Source: Anaeramoeba ignava
Lineage: Eukaryota; Metamonada; Anaeramoebidae
Assembly: GCA_028826165.1 (NCBI GenBank)
Contig: JAPDFW010000103.1
Location: 511,501 to 575,500 of the forward strand
Direction of reading: 5' to 3'
Length of the DNA: 64,000 nucleotides
Made by a program: the position numbers and the translations under genes
The notes under the pieces: model-generated
What the model was told of the DNA's origin: nothing
Databases searched by the model: none
Seen by the model: the letters and a program-made list of their open reading frames with translations, nothing else
Shown here: one piece after another, positions 12,201 through 22,143 of the stretch
Position numbering within the stretch: position 1 is the stretch's first letter
How the letters are laid out: every line of letters starts with the position of its first letter

Positions 12201-13340
12201 TTTAATTTGATTTTGATTTTGATTTTGATTTTTATTTTTATTTTTGATTTTTTTGATTTTTGATTTTTGATTTTGATTTTGATTTTGATTTGTATTTTTA
12301 TTTTGATTTTGATTTTGATTTTGATTTTGATTTTGATTTTGATTTTGATTTTGATTTTGATTTTTGATTTTGATTTTGATTTTGATTTTGATTTTGATTT
12401 TGATTTTGATTTTGATTTTTTTGATTTTTATTTTTTTTTTTGATTTTGATTTTGATTTTGATTTTGATTTTTGATTTTGATTTTATTTTGATTTTGATTT
12501 TGATTTTGATTTTGATTTTGATTTTGATTTTGATTTTGATTTTGATTTTTATTTTGATTTTGATTTTGATTTTGATTTTGATTTTGATTTTGATTTTGAT
12601 TTTGATTTTGATTTTGATTTTGATTTTGATTTTTGATTTTGATTTTGATTTTGATTTTGATTTTGATTTTATTTTGATTTTGATTTTGATTTTTTGATTT
12701 TGATTTTGATTTTGATTTTGATTTTGATTTTGATTTTGATTTTGATTTTGATTTTGATTTTGATTTTGATTTTGATTTTGATTTTGATTTTGATTTTGAT
12801 TTTGATTTTGATTTTGATTTTGATTTTGATTTTGATTTTTGATTTTGATTTTTTGATTTTGATTTTGATTTTGATTTTGATTTTGATTTTGATTTTGATT
12901 TTGATTTTGATTTTGATTTTGATTTTGATTTTTGATTTTGATTTTTGATTTTTATTTTGATTTTTGATTTTGATTTTGATTTTGATTTTGATTTTGATTT
13001 TGATTTTGATTTTGATTTTGATTTTGATTTTGATTTTGATTTTGATTTTGATTTTATTTTGTATTTGATTTTGATTTTGATTTTGATTTTGATTTTTATT
13101 TGTATTTTTATTCTCGTTTTGATTTGTATTGGTATTTTGAATTAAATTTTGAATAGTAAGTGTTTTTTTAAAATTTGAATTTTGTTTATTATTATTATTA
13201 TGATGACTGTAATGAGAATGTTTTTTTTGTTGATAAATAATTGAAGGATTGTTTCCAAAAGTTTGTAAAGTTTTATTTTTTTGAATTTGTGGTTGTTTGT
13301 TTATTGAAAGAATTAAAGATTTTTTATTAAAATCAATCAT
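9281..13340 (-). CDS. Rhomboid-family intramembrane serine protease with Gln/Asn-rich N-terminal region
   Basis: Rhomboids cleave transmembrane substrates inside the bilayer with a Ser-His dyad. The catalytic part is three exons: the left part of 11204-13340, then 10463-10852, then 9281-9507. It reads FAPLSQNPFFGPSAMTLVEL, GAKYTPKIRQGQFYRFYLAI, FLHAGIIHLVLNLW, the nucleophile motif VGSSSALFG and the histidine motif NFSHLGGFIMG. Both catalytic residues are present. After the last helix comes a Cys-rich tail (WCKVCTYLNCIPIKNWC). Upstream the frame runs through an acidic linker into a Gln-Asn stretch. The same coordinate frame reappears at 13340 as MIDFNKKSLILSINKQPQ, so I treat 13340 as the likely start. 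The hexamer tract between holds at least two in-frame TAA codons (12669-12671, 12042-12044) and no GT donor, so the N-terminal join is unproven. Confidence 0.8.
9508..10462 (-). repeat. Rhomboid intron 2, TTAAATATTGATTA repeat
   Basis: 955 nt of AATCAATATTT / AATCAAATATTT units (sense strand) between the Ser-containing exon and the exon that completes the catalytic His motif. Donor GTATTAAA, acceptor TTTAG. Confidence 0.85.
10853..11203 (-). repeat. Rhomboid intron 1, 18-bp AATTTATAAATATTATAT repeat
   Basis: 351 nt of a regular 18-bp unit, with AATTTATAA and GATTTATAA variants. Donor GTAAATTA, acceptor AATTAG. Its removal joins GAK to YTPKIRQGQ. Confidence 0.85.
11646..13110 (-). repeat. AAAATC hexamer tract inside the rhomboid N-terminal region
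   Basis: About 1.46 kb of (AAAATC)n on the coding strand, with 1-nt slips and K, E, T and I codon variants near both ends (QNTNKNENKIQNKNK on the left, NTNQNENKNTNKNQ on the right). All three minus-strand frames of the perfect hexamer are open (QN, KI, KS). The plus strand contains no AC dinucleotide here, so no GT donor exists on the gene strand. An ordinary intron cannot start inside it. Confidence 0.8.
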
Positions 13341-13689
13341 TTTTTTAAAAAGAAAAAATAAATTAAAAAAAGAAAAAAAATAAAAAAGAGAAAAATAAAT
13401 TTTTTTTTTCTTTTTTTTTTTAATTAAAAATTTTTTTTTTATTTGAATTATTTTTTTTCATTTTTTCTATTTTTTTTTTTTCTTTTAATTTGATCAATTT
13501 ATTTTAATTTTTTTATTGGGAAAAAAACACAAAAAGAAAAAGAAAACTTAAAAAACCAAATAAAAAAAATAAAATAAAAAACAAAATAATACAAACTGAA
13601 CTAATAAAAGAAAGCAAATTTTTTTTGAACAATAAAAATATATAAAAAAAATATATAGAAAAATAAAAAAAGAAAAGAAAAATCTAAAA
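13341..13689. promoter_or_regulatory. Divergent promoter region, rhomboid (-) and ankyrin-RhoGEF (+)
   Basis: 349 bp with long T runs on the rhomboid side and A runs on the RhoGEF side. There is no ORF of note and no clear TATA element apart from scattered TATAAAA-like sequence around 13640. The promoter role is inferred from the divergent starts. Confidence 0.4.
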
Positions 13690-16600
13690 ATGGTTGATCG
13701 AAAAGAAATTGAAGAAAATTGTCGAGAAGGAAAAATAGAAAAATTCCAAAAATACATTTCCGATGGAATTTTAAAGAAACCAGAAGCAACTCAAGCAATA
13801 AAATTTGCAATTCAATACAAAAAAAAAGAAGTATTTCAACTTCTTGTTGATTTAGATTTTGAATTTGATTTCCAAGAAAAAGAAAATGGTTTTTCTCTTT
13901 TACATTATGCTGTTTATTTTGGAGTTACTTCTTTTTTTCAAGATTTATTATCAAAAGGGACTGATCCTAATTTACAAGATGTTTCTGGATTGTAAGTTAT
14001 TTTTTTCAAATTCAAATTAAAATTCAAATTAAAATTCATTTATAAAATTAAAATTCAATTTAAAATTAATATTAAAATTAAAATTCACACTTTATAAAAA
14101 TTCAAATTTAAAATTCATTTATAAAATTCATTTATAAAATTAAAATTAAAATTAAAATTAAAATTAAAATTAAAATTAAAATTAAAATTAAAATTAAAAT
14201 TAAAATTAAAATTAAAATTAAAATTAAAATTAAAATTAAATTTAAATTAAAATTAAAATTAAAATTAAAATTAAAATTTAAAATTAAAAATTAAAATTAA
14301 ATTTAAAATTAAAATTAAAATTAAAATTAATATTAAAATTCGGATAAAAATTAAAATCAAATTCAATTTCAAATTTAAATTAAAATTCAAATTAAAATTT
14401 CAAATTTAAATTAAAATTCAAATTCAAATTAATATTAAAATTAAAATTAAAATTAAAATTAATTTTAAATTTAAAATTCGGATAAAAATTAAAATTAAAA
14501 TTAAATCATTAAAATTAAAAATTAAAAATTAAAATTAAAATTAAAATTAAAAATTAAAAATTAAAATTAAAATTAAAATTAAAATTAAAATTAAAATTAA
14601 AATTAAAATTAAAATTAAAATTCAAATTAAAATTAAAATTAAAATTAAAATTAAAATTAAAATTAAAATTAAAATTAAAATTAAAATTAAAATTAAAATT
14701 AAAATTAAAATTAAAATTTGAATTTATTAAAGAACACCACTTCATTTAGCTGTGAAACTACAAAAAACAGAATCAGTTCGAGAATTAGCAAAAAAATCAA
14801 GTGTAAAAAGTGTTTCAGATTTTTATGGAGATTTACCGATACATTCTGCATGTGTTATAGGAAATGAAGAAATATGCGAAATTCTAATAAAAAATAATCA
14901 TGCATTTGAAAACAAAAGCAATTCAAATGGATATTTGCCTGTTCATCTTGCAGCAATCAATCGCAAACTAAATATTTTGAAATTATTAGCTAAACATAAG
15001 TTTTCTTTTGATACTCTTTCAACAGAAAAAAAAACTCCACTTCATTATTCAGTTAAAAATGAAGATATTGAAAGTGTCAAATTTTTATTGAATCAAGAAA
15101 TTTCAGTTGATGTTGAAGATTCAAATGGAAAAACTCCACTTGTAATTGCTCAACAATTACATGCAAATGAAATTTGTAATCTTCTTTTACAAAAAGGTGC
15201 AAAAAGTCCTATTCATGAATTTTGTATTAATCAACAACAAGAAAAAATTGAAAAGTTGTTGCAATCAAATAATGTTGAAATTGAAGGTTTATATTTTATA
15301 TTTATATATTTTATATTTAATATTTATATATTTATTTTATTTATATTTTTATATTTAGCACTTGATAGAAGTGAAAGAAAACCTATTCATTGGGCAGGTA
15401 AATTAAGATTAAGATTAAAATTAAAATTAAAATTAAAATCAAAATTCGGATAAAAAATTAAAATTAAAATTCGGATAAAAAATTTAAATCAAAATTAAAA
15501 TTAAAATTAAAATTTAAATCAAAATTAAAATTAAAATTAAAATTAAAATTTAAATCAAAATTAAAATTAAAATTAAAATTAAAATTAAAATTAAAATCAA
15601 AATCGAAATAATTAAAATTAAAATTAAAATTAAATTAAAATTAAATTAAAATTAAAATTAAAATTAAAATTAAAATTTAAAATTAAAATTAAAATTAAAA
15701 ATCAAAATTAAAATCAAAATTCGGATAAAAAATTAAAATTAAAATTAAAATTAAAATTAAAATTAAAATTAAAATTAAAATTTAAAATCAAAATTCGGAT
15801 AAAAAATTAAAATTAAAATTAAAATTCGGATAAAAAATTAAATTGAATTTAAAAAAATTTTGTAAAAAAGCAATGAAAGGATCAACAAAAATAGTGCAAC
15901 TATTAATCAAACATGGAGCATCATTAGACTCATACGATATAGATCATCTAACACCACTAATGCTATCTACAAGAAACGGATATGCAGAAACGACCCAAAC
16001 ACTTATAGAAAACGGAGCAGATTTAACACTTAAAGATAGCGATGGAAATAGTGTTCTTCATTACTCAATAATATATGGTCATTATGAAATAATACAGATG
16101 CTTCTAGAAAAGGGAGTATCACCGAATGAAAAAGATAACAAAGGAAAATTGCCGCTTCACATAGCGTGCGAGTCAGGAAACTATATATTTGTAAATAAAC
16201 TATTGGAATTTCACGCAGATTTAAATGCAATAAATAGTGAAAATCAAACACCATTGCATATCGCATGTAAAAATGGAAGAGTCAAAGCAACAGAGACGTT
16301 GCTTGGATTTAAATCGAAGAAGAAAATACAAATGGATCTAGTGGATAATGAAGGCAAAACAGCGTTTATTTACGCAGCAATAACAGGCAAAACGGCGTTA
16401 CTTAGCGCCCTTTTAAATTTTAAGCCTAACGTTAATATCGTTGACAAGGAAGGCATGACAGGGATCCATTACGTAATAAAAGCAGAGAATCACGAGGCAT
16501 TGCAATTTTTAATTGAGAGCAAAATTAAAATCAAGCCTCAAAAAGAAGCAAAACCATTTCTTGAATTTGCAGTTCTGGAAAACAAGGGCGTGAAATGTCT

Positions 16601-19415
16601 CGAAATATTACTTGCAAATATGAAGCGCCCAAAACAACAGAAGGGCAAGGCAACACTGCTGCATCTTGCGGCGCGCAACTGCAAGATTGAGATCATGGAA
16701 AAATTAATTTTAAATGGGGAAAAAATCGATGAAAAAAACGTCGACGGCGATACACCTTTAAATATTTTAATTTCTAGCGGCGGTACGCACGCAATGATAC
16801 TCAAACTCCTTGAGAAAGGCGCGTCCGCAATTCTGGAGAATAACAAGGGCCAGACACCGCTACATCTTGCTGTGCTCAAAGGCTCAAAAGGTCTTGTCGA
16901 CTGTCTTTGCAACGAGTCAGTTGTCAACAAGAAGGACATTGACGGCTTCACTCCAATTCATTTGGCAAATATTAACGGTCATCTTGAAGTCGTTAATTTC
17001 CTCGCAGAAAAAGGCGCGACGTTGTCTGTTCACGAGGCGCTACTCAATAACGACTTGAAAACTGCTCGTGAACTGATCGAGAAAAAATTCCCGATCGACC
17101 CACTTGGAAAGTACGGCAAAAATGCCCTTCATATATGTCTAGAAAACAAGATCGAATCCCTCGTTCCCACAGTTCTTCGCCACTCATATTCCCTCGATAT
17201 CCCTACTGCAAACGCCCAGCATCCCATAATCCTAGCCTATCAATGGGGAAATGTTGACATTTGTAAGATGATCCTCGAGCACGGGATCAATTTCTCAACT
17301 CTTTCTCAGGAATGCCAAGCAATCATCTCAAAAAAACTCTACGACAACGACTGTGCAGATCTTGTTCTCTCTGAGATGAAGCGCAGTTTTGCTGCATATC
17401 AGTTTCTTACTACAGAAAAAAATTATTGCGACTCGTTGCATTTGCTTGTCAACGAAGTCATTATTCCTTTAAAGAAGCTGCGTATTCTCTCCCAAAAGGA
17501 AATTGACCTGATCTTCATAAACATCGAGGAGATCGCAGATTCCAACCACAAATTTCTGCAAGACCTCGAGAAGAGATTTGCCAAGTGGAGTATTCTTTCT
17601 GGGCTCGGCGACATTCTCCGAAAACATTCATATTTACTTTATAATTATCATAAATACAATGCGAATTTTGACATTTCAAAAAAAACGCTTTCAAACGTTT
17701 CCAAAAATCCCCAATTTGCAGATTTTCTCAAAAACACATATTCCAAAGAACAGTTCAAACGCACAGACATCCCATCAATCATGATCAAACCAGTTCAACG
17801 GATTGGGCACTATCTTTTACTCACTTCCGAGCTTCTCAAAAGAACTCCTCAAAATCATACAGACTATATAGACATGACCCAAGCAGAAAGTCTCTACCAA
17901 AGCATTGCGCTTCAACTCAACGAAAAAAAGCGCAAGGTCGAGCATCTTGAGAGAATCAAACAAATTGAGGAGCAAATCATCGGTTTGCCGTTCCCAATTT
18001 CTGAGAACGAACACAGAAAAATCATGATTGAAGGCAAAATTCGCGTCGATTCAAATCCAAATCAACCTCAAGACTTTAAATCACTTAACTCTCTTGTCCG
18101 CCAGAAATCGGACTCTTCTCATTTCATGAAAATCCCGAAAGACCGTTTTAGATCAGTTCATATCCCTTCAGAATCACTTTCTCAATTTAAAAATCAAAAT
18201 AAAGCCAATTTCGAAAATTTGATTGATTTCGATCCAAAATCTTTTATCAAAAAATCCAAGTCTCAAAACCCTTCAAATCGCAAAGTAAAATCTGCGCGAA
18301 AAAAGCAAGTTTTTTTATTAAACGATGTTCTGATCATCTGCAAAATTGCGAAAGGAAATACGTTTATTTTTGAAGAATCTGTTTCTGTTCTTTCCATTTT
18401 TGTTGATGAAAAAGATCCTCAAGATGATCATCTTGTTCTTAAAATTATTTCCCAAAATGGATTTTTGTGTTTTTTTATGGAAATTGAAAATGAAGTTCAT
18501 GTTTGGGAAGACAAATTCAAAGAAGCAATTGATTATTCTATTAAAATGTATCGTGAAGAAACTAAATTACAGATTCAAGAAAGCAAGGATGTTATAAAGA
18601 ATATTTTTAATTTAACTGATTCAATAGAAATTGGAACTGAAACTGAAACTGAAACTGAAACTGAAACCGAATCAAAAAATCAAGAAACTGAAGAAATTGA
18701 AGAAAATCAAGAAATTGAAGAAATCAATAAAAATGAAGAAATCAATAAAAATGAAGAAATCAATAAAAATCAAGAAAATCAAGAAAATCAAGAAATAAAA
18801 GAAAATAATGAAAATAATCAAGAAATAAAAGAAAATAATCAAAATATTGAAAATAATCAAGAAATAAAAGAAATAAAAGAAAATATTGAAAATAATCAAA
18901 ATAATCAAGAAATCAAAGAAAATAATGAAAATAATCCAATTATTAAACAAAATTCATTTATAAAAGAAAATAATCAACAAAATCCACTTATTAAACAAAA
19001 TTCATTTATAAAAGAAAATAATCAACAAAACCCACTTATTAAACAAAATTCATTTACTAAAGAAAATATTCAAAATAATCTATTTATTAAACAAAATTCA
19101 GCAATCAAAAAAAATATCTCAAAAAATATAAACCCAAATCTTAAACTGTTTTCTTGTCATTGCTTCTTCGTTAAAAAATTTCCTTTTAAAAATCCTAAAG
19201 TTAAATTGATCTCTTTTGTTGTTGTTCTCTTTTCTAGAAAACAAGTTCATTCTTTGATTGAAAATGAAAATTTTTGTAAATCAAAAAAAATTGAAACAGA
19301 AAGAAAAAGAATTTTAATCCAAAAAATTAGTAATTCTCCAAATTTTCCAATATTTTTTCAAGATACATTTCATCATCAACAAAAACATTTTCGATCAAAA
19401 AAGAAATTTAAATAA
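13690..19415 (+). CDS. Ankyrin-repeat RhoGEF (DH-PH) protein
   Basis: DH-PH proteins load GTP onto Rho-family GTPases to steer the actin cytoskeleton. Exons 13690-13991, 14733-15286, 15359-15397 and 15871-19415 give 4440 nt, 1479 residues, in frame throughout. More than fifteen ankyrin repeats (TPLHLAV, LPIHSAC, LPVHLAA, KPIHWAAMKGSTKIVQLLIK and so on) fill residues 30-790. A DH domain lies at about 798-1000 (YQFLTTEKNYCDSLHLLV..., IMIKPVQRIGHYLLLTSELL is the conserved core helix) and a PH domain at about 1011-1186. Then follows a low-complexity E/N/K stretch with TETETE and repeated NPLIKQNSF units, and a basic Phe-rich tail. The third exon is only 39 nt and completes one ankyrin repeat. Between roughly 16.3 and 17.7 kb the exon is much GC-richer than the rest of the gene. 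Neighbour PEX22 converges on it with a 120-bp gap. Confidence 0.9.
13992..14732 (+). repeat. RhoGEF intron 1, AAAATT repeat
   Basis: 741 nt from donor GTAAGT to acceptor TTAAAG, mostly (AAAATT)n with CATTTATAAAATT and a few TTCGGATAAAA blocks. Confidence 0.85.
15398..15870 (+). repeat. RhoGEF intron 3, AAAATT repeat with TTCGGATAAAAA blocks
   Basis: 473 nt from GTAAATTA to AAAAAG. The TTCGGATAAAAA block recurs several times in this intron and twice in intron 1 of the same gene, but I do not see it elsewhere in the window. Confidence 0.85.
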
Positions 19416-19535
19416 TAATTTTTAAAAATCAAAATCAAAATCAAATTCAAATTCAAATTCAAATTTTATTTTATTTTCTTTTTTTTTTAGTAAAAAAAAA
19501 AATTTCAATTTTTTAAATTTTTAATTTTAAATTTT

Positions 19536-22023
19536 TTAATCTATGAATGATAATTTAGGACAAGCTATTGTAAATTCATGTTCAAGTGGTGGATTTTCTG
19601 TAATCAATCCAGTTTGTGGAATATGTAATCTTTTTAATTCCTTTAAAACATCAAATTCATAATCAATATGAAAAGCTGAAGTTAATTGTCTTACAAATGC
19701 AATTTTTCCTTCTTTTGTTGAATGATATAAAAATTGCTAAATATATTTTTTAATTTAAATATTTATTTGATTTAAATATTTATTAATTTAAATATATTTA
19801 TTTGATTTATATATATTTATTTGATTTATATATATTTATTTGATTTAAATATATTTATTTTATTTAAATATATTTATTTTATTTAAATATATTTATTTGA
19901 TTTAATTATATTTATTTGATTTAAATATATTTATTTATTTAAATAATTTAATTTTAAATATTTATTTTATTTTGATTTTAATATATATTTATTTTCAAAT
20001 TAAAAATTTAATATTTTTATTTGATTTAAAATATTTTTTTAAATTTAATTTTGATTTAAATATATTTATTTAAATTTTTTTTTAAATTTATTTTATTGAT
20101 TTAAATATATTTATTTATTTGATTTAAATATATTTATTTATTTAATTTAAAATATATTTATTTTTTGATTTAAAATTATATTTATTTGAATTTAAATATA
20201 TTTATTTGATTTAAAAATATATTTATATTTGATTTAAATATATTTATTTGATTTAAATATATTTATTTAATTTGATTTAAAATATTTATTTATTTGATTT
20301 AAATATTAATTTTGATTTAAATATATTTATTTTGATTTAAAAATATATATATTTGATTTAAATATATTTTTATTTTATATTTTTGATTTAAATATATTTA
20401 TTTATTTAAATATATTTATTTTTGATTTAAATATATTTTTTTGATTTAAATATATTTATTTGATTTAAAAAATTAAATATTTATATATTTTTGATTTTAT
20501 ATATATTTATTTGATTTAAATATATTTATTTTGATTTAAATATATATTTATTTTGATTTAAATATATTTATTTGATTTAAATATATTTATTTGATTTATA
20601 TATTTTGATTTAAATATATTTATTTGATTTATATATATTTATTTGATTTAAATATATTTATTTGATTTTATATTTAAATTAAAAATATTTATTTTGATTT
20701 TATATATATTTATTTTGATTTAAAATATAATTTTTATATTTTTTGATTTAAATATATTTTATTTGATTTTAAATATTTATTTAATTTAAAATATATTTAT
20801 TTGATTTAAATATATTTATTTGATTTTAAATATATTTTATTTAATTTAAAATATATTTATTTTGATTTAAAATATTTATTTTTATTTAATTTGAAATATA
20901 TATATTTTATTTTAAAAATATATTTTTTATTTGATTTAAATATATTTATTTATTTTTATATATATTTATTTGATTTAAAATATATTGTTTATTTATTTTT
21001 GATTTATATATATTTATTTGATTTAAATATATTTATTTTTATTTTGGATTTAAATTTATTTTGATTTAAATATATTTATTTTGATTTAAATATATATTTA
21101 TTTTGATTTAAATATATTTATTTGATTTAAAATATATTTATTTTAATTTTTGATTTTAAATATATTTTTATTTTGATTTGAAAAATATTTATTTGATTTA
21201 AAATATTTGATTTATTTAAATATATTTATTTGATTTTAAATATATTTATTTGATTTAAAAATATATTTTTTAAATTTTTTGATTTATATATATATATTTT
21301 GATTTAAAATATATATTTTAAATATATTTTTGATTTAAAAATATTTATTTGATTTTTATTTTTTGATTTAAATATATTTATTTTATTTAAATTTAAATAT
21401 ATTTAAATATATTTTTTGATTTAAAAATATATTTATTTGATTTAAATATTTATTTGATTTAAATATATTTATTTGATTTAAATATTTATTTGATTTAAAA
21501 ATATATTTATTTGATTTAAATATATTTTGATTTACAATTTTTGGGATTCCGATTGAAAAAAGTCCAAACTCTTCATATAATTGTTCCAAATTTTCTTTTT
21601 CTGTTTTATCTTTACAATAAGTAATTATAAAAATTTGGTGTTTTTGAGAAAGTTTAGTTAAAGCTTGAATTGAATCATCAATTAAAACAATTTTATCATC
21701 TTGTTTTTTCCAGATAATCTAAATAATAAATTAATTTTTTAAATTAATTTTTTCAATTAATTTTTTCAATTAATTTTTTCAATTTAATTTTTTCAATTAA
21801 ATTTTTCAATTTAATTAAAATTTTTTCATTTTATTTGCAACAATAGTGAATTTATTTGATTTTCATTTGAAATTTTTGGTCGAATATATCTATCAAATAT
21901 ATTATATCTTCTTGGTCTTCTTCCATGTTTTTTTTTTAAGCAACTAATTATTTCATATAAAATTAATATAATAATCATAAAAAGTATTAAACTTGGTATT
22001 GGAATTTCTATTAAATTTCTCAT
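19536..22023 (-). CDS. PEX22-like peroxisomal membrane protein (PEX4 anchor)
   Basis: PEX22 tethers the ubiquitin-conjugating enzyme PEX4 to the peroxisome for export of the import receptor PEX5. Three exons are proposed: about 21842-22023, 21536-21718 and 19536-19736. Exon 1 starts MRNLIEIPIPSLILFMIIIL, a single N-terminal membrane anchor followed by a basic stretch (KKKHGRRPRR). The later exons give IVLIDDSIQALTKL, then HQIFIITYC, then FLYHSTKEGKIAFVRQLTSA and FHIDYEFDVLKELKRL. This order and the STxxG-FVRQL-HID motif resemble plant PEX22 from memory. Exons 2 and 3 join in phase 0. The exon 1 to 2 junction is unsolved: the only nearby donor (GTTGCA) is out of frame. Total length is about 190 residues, short for the family. 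Confidence is moderate without a search. Confidence 0.62.
19737..21535 (-). repeat. PEX22-like intron 2, ATTTAAATCAAATAAATAT repeat
   Basis: 1799 nt, nine times the length of the exon that follows it, built of imperfect units of about 17-20 bp (plus-strand ATATTTATTTGATTTAAAT). Many 1-3 nt indels distinguish it from the more regular arrays elsewhere in the window. Confidence 0.85.
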
Positions 22024-22143
22024 TTTAATTTTAAATAGAAAAATTTTTTAATTCAATTATAAAAAATAAAAGGAAAAAAAATGAAAAAAAATGAAAAAAA
22101 TTTTTTTATTTTGTTTTTTTTTGAAGAATAAAAAAAAAAGAAA

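Noticed and set aside
16030-18014. Antisense and shadow ORFs in the RhoGEF exon (up to 137 codons)
   Set aside because: They occur only where the exon is GC-rich and stop codons are scarce; none resembles a known domain, while the sense frame encodes unbroken ankyrin and DH sequence.
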